Positions 1 to 5,857 are shown, counted from the stretch's first letter. The stretch: 8,464 bases of DNA from Bacteroidales bacterium (GCA_030156305.1 JASGMZ010000126.1:1-8464), one strand, 5' to 3'. Numbers and translations: made by a program. The notes: generated from the sequence alone by a model not told the origin.

Positions 1-1
1 T

Positions 2-712
2 CTACTTTTCTCCGGCATTAATCTGGCAGTTGTTGACACAAGCAATTGCATTCAAGCTTCGCGGATAGCCAATGTAAGGCAAGCATTGAGAAATTACCCG
101 AATTAAAAAGTTTGAATCATTTCCGAGTCTAAAATTGCCGAATACATGACTCGTCAGTTGGGATTCACATCCTCCTTGTGCCGCTAAATAGCAAAACGTA
201 ATCATTTCACGCTGCTTTAGATCGAGACCTTTTCTTGTATAATAGTCTCCAAAACAGTTGGCAGCCAACCAGCGATTGATATGCCCACCCTTCCAAAAAT
301 CTTTCATGCCTTCACCAAAAATATTGACTTGGGTTTGGGCGCCTTTCTCCAAACGGTCTTCCGACGTAGTCGTTTCTTGATATTCCAAAGGTTGTGCTAT
401 TCCGAGTTTGTTCATAACGGCATTGGTTGCGTCCAAAAATGGATAGACTTTCCCTATTCCAAGATAAGCGACAGCTTGGTATACCACTTCTTTTGCCTCT
501 TGCGGCGTCAAAATTTTATCCGACAATGCTTCTTCAAGCATCATTCTGAAAATTTCCATCCCCTGGCATCCGATCAGTGCGGCAAGAATCGCCATGTAGC
601 GTGTTTTATCGTCCAGTTCCATCCCGGGTTCATTTATGACTTCAATTTCGGCAAAGGCTTCAAATCGTTCTAAAAATTCAAAATCTGCCGGCTCTAATTT
701 CTTTAATTCCAT
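2..712 (-). CDS. Carboxymuconolactone decarboxylase (CMD) family protein, two-domain
   Basis: Complete 236-residue protein. The C-terminal half (about residues 125-232) carries the full CMD/AhpD-like pattern: REMITFCYLAAQGGCESQL around C182, H189 in the following helix, then PYIGYPRSLNAI near 212-223. The N-terminal half (about 30-108) is a more divergent copy with GC at 48-49, so this is a double-domain member, roughly twice the length of a single CMD domain. No signal peptide or membrane segment, so cytoplasmic. Known members decarboxylate carboxymuconolactone or act as thiol-dependent peroxidase-like enzymes; there is no AhpD CxxC, so the reaction here cannot be assigned. The start is fixed by AAGGAGA 8 bases upstream (721-727). 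It lies 67 bp downstream of the cupin gene on the same strand and is very likely cotranscribed; CMD and cupin proteins commonly pair, sometimes as fusions. Family is confident, substrate unknown. Confidence 0.9.
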   Translation of the reverse strand: MELKKLEPADFEFLERFEAFAEIEVINEPGMELDDKTRYMAILAALIGCQGMEIFRMMLEEALSDKILTPQEAKEVVYQAVAYLGIGKVYPFLDATNAVMNKLGIAQPLEYQETTTSEDRLEKGAQTQVNIFGEGMKDFWKGGHINRWLAANCFGDYYTRKGLDLKQREMITFCYLAAQGGCESQLTSHVFGNFRLGNDSNFLIRVISQCLPYIGYPRSLNAIACVNNCQINAGEK

Positions 713-757
713 AAGTGAAATCTCCTTAAGTTCTGCTCCAAAAATTCTATTTTAACG

Positions 758-796
758 CTCTATTCCAATGTACCATTCTCTATTCCAATGTACCAT
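758..796. repeat. 19-bp direct repeat duplicating the 3' end of the cupin gene
   Basis: CTCTATTCCAATGTACCAT occurs at 758-776 and again at 778-796, separated by one base (period 20). The right copy contains the cupin's last codons and its TAG stop; the left copy lies just outside the gene in the cupin-CMD spacer. This is a simple tandem duplication, probably from replication slippage, that has not altered the reading frame because it lies beyond the stop. Confidence 0.9.
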
Positions 797-1217
797 AAGT
801 TTCATCCGAAACAGGTTCAAGCCATTCATTAGAGGTCCCTTCACCCGGTACTTCTACAGAAATGTGCGAAAACCAACTGTCAGATTTAGCGCCATGCCAG
901 TGCTTTACATTTGCAGGAATGGTAATCACCGTTCCCGGAACAAGGCTTATAGGCGCTTGACCTTCCACCTGGTACCAGCCTTCTCCTGCTGTACAGATTA
1001 AAATTTGCCCACCGTTTTTTGTGGCATGGTGAATGTGCCAATTGTTGCGACACCCCGGCTCAAATGTGACGTTCGCCATAAATAACGGTGATTTCCCGAA
1101 TTCCGTCAGTGGGTTTAGGAAAGAATTCCCGACAAAATATTGAGCGAACATCGTGTTTTCTGTTCCTTTTCCAAACATGTTGATTTCATTAAATTTCGAT
1201 TCATCTCTGTACTTCAT
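780..1217 (-). CDS. Small single-domain cupin protein
   Basis: 145-residue cytoplasmic protein with one cupin barrel. Motif 1 runs from about residue 55 to 80: GC, then WHIHH (H61, H63), GGQ (Q71) and AGEGWYQVEG. Motif 2 is PGTVITIPANVKHWHGA (94-110) with H106. The expected metal ligands are therefore H61, H63, Q71 and H106, with Gln replacing the usual Glu, a substitution seen in a subgroup of cupins associated with CMD proteins. The start is supported by a strong AGGAGGT seven bases upstream. First gene of a leftward pair with the CMD gene and divergent from tetR; a consensus-like promoter lies at 1346-1374, giving a leader of roughly 120 nt. Likely a metal-dependent isomerase, dioxygenase or binding protein acting with CMD; the exact reaction is not visible. 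Confidence 0.9.
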   Translation of the reverse strand: MKYRDESKFNEINMFGKGTENTMFAQYFVGNSFLNPLTEFGKSPLFMANVTFEPGCRNNWHIHHATKNGGQILICTAGEGWYQVEGQAPISLVPGTVITIPANVKHWHGAKSDSWFSHISVEVPGEGTSNEWLEPVSDETYGTLE

Positions 1218-1260
1218 ATTTATTACCTCCTATTTTTCAGCCAAATACTTGTTGGCACTA

Positions 1261-1284
1261 CAATCTGCATTCCAATCTGCATTC
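1261..1284. repeat. 12-bp perfect tandem repeat in the cupin leader
   Basis: CAATCTGCATTC is repeated twice head to tail at 1261-1272 and 1273-1284, followed by CAA, the start of a third unit. It lies in the presumed untranslated leader of the cupin mRNA, between the promoter and the ribosome site. It could be slippage or paired binding sites; nothing else identifies it. Confidence 0.85.
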
Positions 1285-1313
1285 CAAATCCTCATTTTAA
1301 TATTTTCGCAATA

Positions 1314-1329
1314 ATATCCACGTGTTGAT
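1314..1329. promoter_or_regulatory. Candidate operator half-site overlapping the divergent promoters
   Basis: ATATCCACGTGTTGAT is an imperfect palindrome (ATC...GAT ends, central CACGTG). It covers the -35 of the rightward tetR promoter and the early transcribed region of the cupin operon. The ATATCCAC word recurs in inverted form at 1421-1428, and ATCCAC occurs at 1403-1408. A TetR-type repressor bound here could block both directions. Inference from position and repetition only. Confidence 0.35.
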
Positions 1330-1353
1330 TATTTCTTTTGAGTGTATTATAAT
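1325..1353 (+). promoter_or_regulatory. Sigma-A-type promoter for tetR
   Basis: TTGATT (1325-1330), 17-bp spacer, TATAAT (1348-1353) on the + strand. Transcription would start near 1360, giving a leader of about 130 nt before the tetR start at 1490. Its -10 overlaps the -10 of the leftward promoter within the palindrome ATTATAAT (1346-1353). Confidence 0.65.
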
Positions 1354-1374
1354 GGTTGCATGTATTTATTTCAA
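1346..1374 (-). promoter_or_regulatory. Sigma-A-type promoter for the cupin-CMD operon
   Basis: Read on the minus strand: TTGAAA (1374-1369), 17-bp spacer, TATAAT (1351-1346), a near-consensus promoter with optimal spacing. The start would be near 1339, leaving about 120 nt before the cupin start codon. It shares the palindromic -10 with the tetR promoter, so RNA polymerase should bind in only one orientation at a time. Confidence 0.7.
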
Positions 1375-1402
1375 TTTCCAATATCAAATTTTATGTTGAC
1401 TA

Positions 1403-1426
1403 ATCCACATTATTTTAAAAGTGGAT
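1403..1426. promoter_or_regulatory. Inverted repeat ATCCAC-N12-GTGGAT, candidate TetR operator
   Basis: Perfect 6-bp arms (1403-1408 and 1421-1426), with partial symmetry continuing inward (8 of the outer 9 positions pair). It lies in the tetR leader about 65 bp before the start codon. The same half-site appears at the divergent promoter (1314-1321). Autoregulation is typical of divergently placed TetR-family genes; the 12-bp gap is wide for a classical TetR operator, so assignment is tentative. Confidence 0.4.
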
Positions 1427-1472
1427 ATTTACCGGGGTATATCACTGTATTGGATCACGCTTCGATTTGCGC

Positions 1473-1480
1473 AGAGAGGA
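1473..1480 (+). promoter_or_regulatory. Ribosome binding site that fixes the tetR start
   Basis: AGAGAGGA ends nine bases before ATG 1490. The reading frame is open further upstream to an ATG at 1421, but that ATG lies inside the operator-like repeat and has no ribosome site, so 1490 is preferred. Confidence 0.7.
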
Positions 1481-1489
1481 AAAATAGAA

Positions 1490-2065
1490 ATGAAACTGGA
1501 TTTACGCGTTCAAAAAACGCAGGAGGCCATAAAAAGCACGTTTAAAGAGATGGTCTGTGAAATGAGTGCTTCCAAAATTACGGTAAAAGAACTAACCGAA
1601 CGCGCCAGAATTCACAGAAAGACGTTTTATTTACATTATACCTCCATTGAAGCATTGTTCGAAGATATGATGCAAGAAGCGGCCAATCAATACTTTGCTG
1701 AAATTGATCAAATTTCGCCTACGATGCCTATGTTGGAAGTCAATCGCGTTTTTTTTAATTATCTATCACAGCAAGACACGTTTACCGAACGGTTGATATG
1801 CTCAAAAAGTTACCGGGAATTTTGTAACAAATTTTTTATAACGGCTTTGGAACATAACCGTAAAAGATTTAATCCTTACAGCCATTTGCCTGAAGCGGAA
1901 CAAAACATCGTCAATACATTTACGACGCAGAGTTCACTCGATATGTACCGCCAGTGGGTCGCGGACGGAAAAAAGATCCCGCTTGATCGTTTGATTGAAT
2001 TAACCGGAATGCTCTTGAGTTCCGGAACGGATTCCATTACTAAAAATCATCTCCTGAGTGATTGA
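1490..2065 (+). CDS. TetR/AcrR-family transcriptional regulator
   Basis: 191 residues from the chosen ATG. The N-terminal helix-turn-helix spans about residues 8-52; ITVKELTERARIHRKTFYLHY (30-50) is a standard TetR recognition-helix region ending in the FYxHY motif. The remaining 140 residues are a helical ligand/dimer domain; the tail (DMYRQWVADGKK, about 151-162, then an LTGMLLSSG helix) resembles the Firmicutes DhaS-like TetR_C group. Cytoplasmic DNA-binding repressor, or less often activator. It is divergent from the cupin-CMD operon through overlapping promoters, so those genes and tetR itself are the likely targets; the convergent nitrilase may also be one. The ligand is not deducible. 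No terminator hairpin is evident directly after its stop codon. Confidence 0.9.
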   Translation: MKLDLRVQKTQEAIKSTFKEMVCEMSASKITVKELTERARIHRKTFYLHYTSIEALFEDMMQEAANQYFAEIDQISPTMPMLEVNRVFFNYLSQQDTFTERLICSKSYREFCNKFFITALEHNRKRFNPYSHLPEAEQNIVNTFTTQSSLDMYRQWVADGKKIPLDRLIELTGMLLSSGTDSITKNHLLSD

Positions 2066-2100
2066 GACTATCTTTTTTAAAAATAGGCCGCGAAAGACAC

Positions 2101-2139
2101 AAAAAATAAAAAACCCAAACTGCAAATTCCGCGTTTGGG
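2101..2139 (-). terminator. Intrinsic terminator of the nitrilase gene
   Basis: Perfect 7-bp arms CCCAAAC (2114-2120) and GTTTGGG (2133-2139), with two further GC pairs possible across a bulged base. On the minus strand this hairpin is followed by TTTTTTATTTTTT (2113-2101). It lies about 75 bp past the nitrilase stop, in the gap between convergent genes. There is no matching T tract on the + strand, so it should act one way. Confidence 0.85.
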
Positions 2140-2212
2140 CGCCAATGACTATAAAAAGGCCTTCTTCATATGTTCCAACATTATATAGCATTCCCAATAC
2201 ATCAAGGTTTGT

Positions 2213-3133
2213 CTATTCATGCACCTTCAGTTCAAGAACATCCGGCCTTGCATAGTGGCCGCAAGCGTCGAATTCCATGCGACTCATAGGAACTTTTTGC
2301 ATATCCAATTCCGCATATATAATCTCTTCTTTATCCCATACCGGCTCTGTTTCATAATGTCCATAGGGGTCAACAATACAACTCCCGCCGCGGCATACTT
2401 TTTCAGGGAGCTTTGCAATTTCATCCGAACAATGCAATGCGTCCGGGTACATCGCTTTGGTGAAATACATATCACAATTTATGAAATAGCAATGGCCTTC
2501 AATGGCGATATGACGAATGGTAGACTGCCATTCCTCATTGTCATTGGTGTTGGGGGAAATGTACAGCGTAACGCCCTTTTGATACAAGGCAACACGCGCC
2601 AGCGGCATATAACTCTCCCAGCAAATCAAGCTGCCCATGACACCCCAAGGGGTTTCAACAACAGGGAAATAGCCTTTGTCTGCATCCCCCCAAACCACAC
2701 GTTCTGATCCTGTAGGTTTGAGTTTCCTGTGAACGGCGATCAGTTCACCCTCCGGTGAAAAAAACAGATTCGTATTATAAAGTGTCGCAGTGACCGCATC
2801 GCGCTCGGAAACACCAATGCTGACATAAGCATTTGCCTCTTTTGCCGCACGACCGATCCGCTCGGTTTCTTCTCCCGGAACGACAATCGAATTGTCATAA
2901 TACATTTTCCAGTCCTTGCGTCCCTCTGCATTTCGACTGCCCACGGTGAAACCAAAAGACATCCCGTACGGATACCCCGGGATAAACAATTCGGGGAGCA
3001 CAATAACGTCTGCCCTTTCCCCTGCGGCTTTTTGAATCAAATCGATGGTTTTTTCCGTGCACGCCTCTTTGTCAAACATGACAGGAGCAGCCTGTATCAC
3101 TGCGATTTTACATTTGTCGTTCAAGTCTTTCAT
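2213..3133 (-). CDS. Nitrilase (carbon-nitrogen hydrolase superfamily, branch-1-like)
   Basis: 306 residues, the usual length for a nitrilase. The catalytic Glu-Lys-Cys triad is present: E48 in VLPELFIPGYP, K137 in HRKLKPTGSERVVWGD, and C171 in LICWESYMPLAR; the second conserved Glu is E144. The CWE and HRKLxPT...ERxxWG contexts are those of true nitrilases (aliphatic, arylaceto- or cyanide-acting enzymes converting R-CN to the acid and ammonia) rather than of amidases such as Nit2 or beta-ureidopropionase. Cytoplasmic; active forms are usually oligomeric spirals. Start ATG is preceded by AAGGGG ten bases upstream. It converges on tetR, has its own likely promoter (3156-3184) and terminator, and so is probably monocistronic. 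The substrate cannot be read from sequence alone. Confidence 0.92.
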   Translation of the reverse strand: MKDLNDKCKIAVIQAAPVMFDKEACTEKTIDLIQKAAGERADVIVLPELFIPGYPYGMSFGFTVGSRNAEGRKDWKMYYDNSIVVPGEETERIGRAAKEANAYVSIGVSERDAVTATLYNTNLFFSPEGELIAVHRKLKPTGSERVVWGDADKGYFPVVETPWGVMGSLICWESYMPLARVALYQKGVTLYISPNTNDNEEWQSTIRHIAIEGHCYFINCDMYFTKAMYPDALHCSDEIAKLPEKVCRGGSCIVDPYGHYETEPVWDKEEIIYAELDMQKVPMSRMEFDACGHYARPDVLELKVHE

Positions 3134-3382
3134 ATGAATTATACCCCTTGATTGAATTCTATGGAATTACTTCGGCTATAGCAACCTTCAGGGCAATAAT
3201 AACATGTTTTTATCTATAAAAAAAGAAACCGATTCACTTTATTTGATGCCCTCCATTTTTATCTATTCTTCTTTACTTGTATTTGAAAGCTAACATTATT
3301 ATCACCCCCACAAAATACACCTTGACTGTCTAGTTCTCATTACAATACAAACGATCTTTGCGCAACATTGAAATATAATTCT
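3134..3382. other. 249-bp intergenic region with the nitrilase promoter
   Basis: AT-rich spacer between the nitrilase start and the end of the next lipoprotein gene. Apart from the probable promoter at 3156-3184 it holds only a 7-codon micro-ORF (3273-3296, minus; MLAFKYK) preceded by a good GGGGGTG ribosome site. No hairpin terminator for the upstream lipoprotein gene is obvious. The base composition changes sharply within this spacer. Confidence 0.6.
3156..3184 (-). promoter_or_regulatory. Probable sigma-A promoter for the nitrilase
   Basis: Minus strand: TTGCTA (3184-3179), 17-bp spacer, TAGAAT (3161-3156), with the ribosome site shortly downstream. It gives a very short leader. Spacing is ideal and the hexamers are fair matches. 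Confidence 0.5.
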
Positions 3383-3769
3383 TTAATTACGTTTTATTTT
3401 TTTTATAGTCATTACTTCTTTTACTAAATCAATTTTTTCTATATCATCAATACCATAATCTATTAAAACATTTTCAATTATTTCGTCTGCATTCACTTGA
3501 TGCGGATTCAATATTTTATCAATCTTTGTTTTTGCAACAAACTCAATGTTATCATCCAGTAAAACATTGTCCATAATATCACTCAAAATTTCTCGAATTT
3601 TCTCATTTGACAGATCTCCAAAAATATCACTGTCATATTGCGGTTCATAGGAAATTGTTACATCATAGTCGGCATTTTCATAATCAATTTGAACATTTTC
3701 CTTTGAACATCCTATAAACACTTGTGAGACTAAAATGATCATAATAAAGATAATAAGGATTCTTTTCAC
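3383..3769 (-). CDS. Small predicted lipoprotein, unknown function
   Basis: 128 residues, beginning at a GTG start with GGAGGT five bases upstream. Residues 1-20 form a lipoprotein signal peptide: KR, a very hydrophobic Ile/Leu run, then VFIGC with the lipidated C21 (lipobox F-I-G-C, slightly atypical at -3). The mature part is acidic and Asp/Ile-rich. It starts with a Tyr/Asp-rich stretch that may form strands (QIDYENADYDVTISYEPQYD), then mostly predicted helix with repeated DI/ENVL-type segments. I do not recognise a family. It is probably anchored to the outer face of the membrane. It is very AT-rich compared with the nitrilase side. A TATACT -10 at 3824-3819 has no good -35. It may be one of a group of envelope lipoproteins in this region. 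Confidence 0.75.
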   Translation of the reverse strand: MKRILIIFIMIILVSQVFIGCSKENVQIDYENADYDVTISYEPQYDSDIFGDLSNEKIREILSDIMDNVLLDDNIEFVAKTKIDKILNPHQVNADEIIENVLIDYGIDDIEKIDLVKEVMTIKKIKRN

Positions 3770-4142
3770 TTTACACCTCCAAATATTATTCTCTAAAGAT
3801 ATGTGTTTACTTATCTACAGTATAAATTTACTTTATTCTCAAATTCTAAAAAATACATTAAATACTGATTAACTCTTAAATGAAGTCATTCAAGTTGCTT
3901 TAATTTCTTTTCATATTGAATTTTCATGTCACTAAGATTAGAAATAAAAAAGCCAAGAAAGCTAATCTCTATAAATACACATTTATCGGCATTGAACGCT
4001 TATTTTATCTTTATAGTTGTTATTGTATCCTTAATTATTAAAACCCTTTTATGTTAATTCTTTGATTAATATAAAAAGGCTTTGATTGTCAATATTTCGG
4101 TGTAAATAGTCGCATTGGGTTAATAAAATAGACTATATATGT
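3770..4142. other. 373-bp AT-rich gap between the small lipoprotein and the decayed gene
   Basis: No convincing intact gene. It contains a weak terminator-like hairpin (4038-4079). It also holds a 37-codon stop-to-stop stretch on the minus strand (3889-3999, stop at 3886-3888) whose translation looks protein-like, a hydrophobic segment followed by KIQYEKKLKQLE. That stretch lacks a start with ribosome site except an internal ATG at 3927 without one. It is probably residue of a decayed gene, or chance. Confidence 0.5.
4038..4079 (-). terminator. Weak terminator-like hairpin downstream of the decayed gene
   Basis: Arms CCTTTT (4045-4050) and AAAAGG (4074-4079), extended by ATTAAT-type pairs across one bulge and one mismatch, with a loop of about 6 nt. 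On the minus strand it is followed by GTTTTAA. The stem is AT-rich, so efficiency is doubtful. Confidence 0.4.
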
Positions 4143-4757
4143 TTATCTAGGTGCAACTATTTGAACTGTTTTTGTTACACCTCCAGGTAATTCACATTTT
4201 ATTTGTACGGAATTCAGAATTGATTCGTATTGACAGAATTCATAAACATATGAATTAACTGCTTTTGCTGTATTTGCATAGTTATCTGTGTATTTTAAAC
4301 CAGAAGGTTGATTGAATACAGAACCATCATTTCTAACACCTCTTGATGAGAAGTATGACTCACACGTCATATGATTTGTAACCATTCCTCTTTTGTAATA
4401 AGCATCTGAAGCACCATAAGGTTTTACCCATGAATAGCAAACCGTATTACCTGCTGGATAACTAACTGTAAGTGCCTCAACCTTATTAGCATTACTTGGT
4501 ATTAATAATTCATAAGGCATTCATGCTATCACTGGAATAGTACCGATTGCCTTTTGAGCATAAATACTTACTATGTTACCAACTCCAGCAAGGAATCCGT
4601 TACCCGAATACAATGAAACACCGTCACCAGTACTTACTTAAACGCTATTTATAGAATTTGGTATAGAATAAATATGCAATACAGTATATGGTTGTCCATT
4701 TACATAAAAGCGTGAAATCAACTCCTCACGAGTATCCTTAATAGCATAAATTTTCAC
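4143..4757 (-). pseudogene. Decayed gene for an unknown, probably surface or secreted protein
   Basis: A single frame reads from GTG 4757 to TAA 4143-4145, interrupted by TAA (4638-4640) and TGA (4521-4523). The longest open piece (4143-4520, 125 residues) begins at an ATG directly after the TGA and has no ribosome site, so it is not a credible gene start. All three pieces look like one protein: a charged start (KIYAIKDTREELISRF), a Gly/Ser-rich middle (STGDGVSLYSGNGF), then a Tyr/Asn/Ser-rich, beta-type C-terminus with four Cys. There is no frameshift. The 5' end is also missing: an in-frame TAG and the upstream gene's terminator precede it, with no ribosome site or signal peptide. Family not recognised. 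The composition resembles exported repeat or adhesin-like proteins, but that is only an impression. Confidence 0.65.
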
Positions 4758-4800
4758 GAAAAATAATTGCCTCTATACTATTAAACGTATGAGAGGCAAT
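4757..4800 (-). terminator. Intrinsic terminator of the SH3b-like lipoprotein gene
   Basis: ATTGCCTCT plus ATAC (4766-4778) pairs with GTAT and AGAGGCAAT (4787-4800), with one bulged base and an 8-nt loop: 13 base pairs. On the minus strand it is followed by TATTTTTC. It lies 70 bp beyond the stop of the lipoprotein gene and just before the decayed gene. Confidence 0.8.
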
Positions 4801-4870
4801 AAATCTTACACTTTTTTGAAATTTTTAAGAATTTTTTGTTTTTACGTATTCCAACATCTCTATCTTTTAA

Positions 4871-5539
4871 TTATTGCTCAATATCCGTTACTTGTGTGCC
4901 AAACTCATAAGACAAGTCTTCCGCTTCAACCCAAAAATCTAAGGCCTCCATTGACAGTGACAGGTGAACCCAACCTTCTTTGCGTTCGATTATTTCGCCA
5001 ATTGCATTTTGAAGTCCGACTTCATTACCGTCAATGGCATCATACACCATCACATTATCAAGAATGGCTTGATTTGACTGTTCTTTATAAATCGCTTCAT
5101 CATAAGTCAACTGGCCTTTTTCTATAGTTCCCATTGGTCTAGGCAAATCACCAAATGAAGGTATAATTCGACATTCACTTTCATTTTCTTCAATCACGAT
5201 CACCATGTCGTTTGTATGCAAGGTTACTTCAATATTTTCCATTCCCTGATAAATCAATTCCATCTCCGAATTCACGGTAATCAAATAGGGATCTTTTAAG
5301 GTAACATCTTCTGTAAGCATTGCAACGCGACCATTGAGTGTAACAAAGTTCTCTTTGATTTCATTTTGAGATTCTGTTTCCGTCGAAGCAGCGGTGGTTG
5401 TTCCTTCTTGTGATGATGATATGGTGGTTGTTTCAATGGTTGTTTCAATGGTTGTTTCAGTTAATGGTTCATTTACACAGCCCGATGCCACGCAAGCAGT
5501 CAACAATATAGCTGCGTAAAAAAGTCTTCTTTTTTTCAT
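4871..5539 (-). CDS. Lipoprotein with Thr/Ser-rich linker and SH3b-like domains
   Basis: 222 residues from the ATG at 5539, which has AGAGGTG six bases upstream. A GTG three codons earlier lies inside that ribosome site and is rejected. Signal peptide 1-20 ends in VASG with the lipidated C21. Residues about 27-57 are a Thr/Ser/Glu linker containing ETTI, ETTI, ETTT repeats, as expected for a wall-spanning spacer. The remainder looks like two degenerate bacterial SH3 barrels. The first is about 70-140 (VTLHTNDMVIVIEENESECR). The second is about 160-212, with VMVYDAIDGNEVG, IGEIIERKEGWVHL and FWVEAEDL, the classic SH3b spacing. SH3b domains usually bind peptidoglycan or peptides. Its own terminator follows. 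It is near a secreted M23 peptidase, which fits a cell-wall role. Domain assignment is by pattern only. Confidence 0.8.
   Translation of the reverse strand: MKKRRLFYAAILLTACVASGCVNEPLTETTIETTIETTTISSSQEGTTTAASTETESQNEIKENFVTLNGRVAMLTEDVTLKDPYLITVNSEMELIYQGMENIEVTLHTNDMVIVIEENESECRIIPSFGDLPRPMGTIEKGQLTYDEAIYKEQSNQAILDNVMVYDAIDGNEVGLQNAIGEIIERKEGWVHLSLSMEALDFWVEAEDLSYEFGTQVTDIEQ
5425..5460. repeat. Three 12-bp tandem repeats inside the lipoprotein linker
   Basis: TGGTTGTTTCAA repeats at 5425-5436, 5437-5448 and (last base changed) 5449-5460. Translated on the minus strand it gives the ETTI/ETTI/ETTT linker. In-frame units can expand or shrink the spacer by slippage. Confidence 0.85.
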
Positions 5540-5545
5540 AAGTAT

Positions 5546-5552
5546 CACCTCT
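5546..5552 (-). promoter_or_regulatory. Ribosome binding site deciding the SH3b-like lipoprotein start
   Basis: AGAGGTG, six bases before ATG 5539. It includes the in-frame GTG at 5548-5546, which therefore should not be the start. Confidence 0.7.
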
Positions 5553-5749
5553 ACTCGTTTTTTTGCATATCGGATTCTGAAAATAACACCAAAAAAATAA
5601 TGTCATTTCTTGATTTTGAAGTTGGTCATAGGTTCATGAATAATTCAGGCTTAATAATGTTGTTAAGTATATCACATAATTGGGAGTCAAGTATCTTGAA
5701 GCTGAAGTTATACAACCATTCCAAATTGTAAGTCTCAAATAATAGGACT
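5553..5749. other. Gap upstream of the SH3b-like lipoprotein
   Basis: AT-rich spacer without a gene. TTGACT at 5690-5685 (minus) is a good -35, but the only good -10 (TATACT, 5671-5666) is 13 bp away, too close, so no promoter is called. The right part may be upstream sequence of the IS3 remnant. No terminal repeat was recognised. Confidence 0.4.
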
Positions 5750-5857
5750 ATGAAGAAGGCATGAAGAAAATGGTGCCCCTAAGAGAAAGCAGCGATTGCT
5801 CTGGAACTACTTCAGGAAGAAAGCACATTGGCTGAAATCGCCAGGAAAACTGGCTAC
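5750..5857 (+). pseudogene. IS3-type transposase OrfA remnant
   Basis: From ATG 5750 the frame reads MKKA, stop (TGA 5762), RKWCP, stop (TAA 5780), then EKAAIALELLQEESTLAEIA and RKTGY. That is the characteristic N-terminal helix-turn-helix start of IS3-family OrfA proteins (KAKVALEAL...TLAELAKKYGV type). Similarity stops at about 5857, where the sequence enters the end of the oppositely oriented lipoprotein gene. About 100 bp survives of a gene normally near 300 bp; the rest of OrfA, OrfB and recognisable ends are missing. Its GC content is visibly higher than the flanks, as expected of foreign DNA. Two stops plus truncation make it inactive. Confidence 0.65.

Noticed and set aside
281..673. 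130-residue open frame on the + strand
   Set aside because: It is antisense to the well-supported CMD gene, has no ribosome site and no recognisable domain.
1396..1424. TTGACT as a second tetR promoter
   Set aside because: No acceptable -10 at 16-18 bp spacing; the promoter at 1325-1353 is far better.
1421..1489. 23-codon N-terminal extension of the TetR protein
   Set aside because: No ribosome site, it overlaps an operator-like repeat, and TetR proteins usually start shortly before the HTH, which the ATG at 1490 provides.
2219..2707. 162-residue open frame on the + strand
   Set aside because: It lies wholly antisense to the nitrilase, whose catalytic triad is intact; no coding signature of its own.
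4143..4520. Independent 125-residue gene
   Set aside because: No ribosome site, it starts directly after an in-frame TGA, and the coding pattern continues upstream in the same frame.
5425..5460. 12-bp repeats as a CRISPR or regulatory array
   Set aside because: They are contiguous, in frame, and encode the Thr-rich linker; no spacers.
5666..5690. TTGACT/TATACT as promoter of the SH3b-like lipoprotein
   Set aside because: The spacer is only 13 bp.
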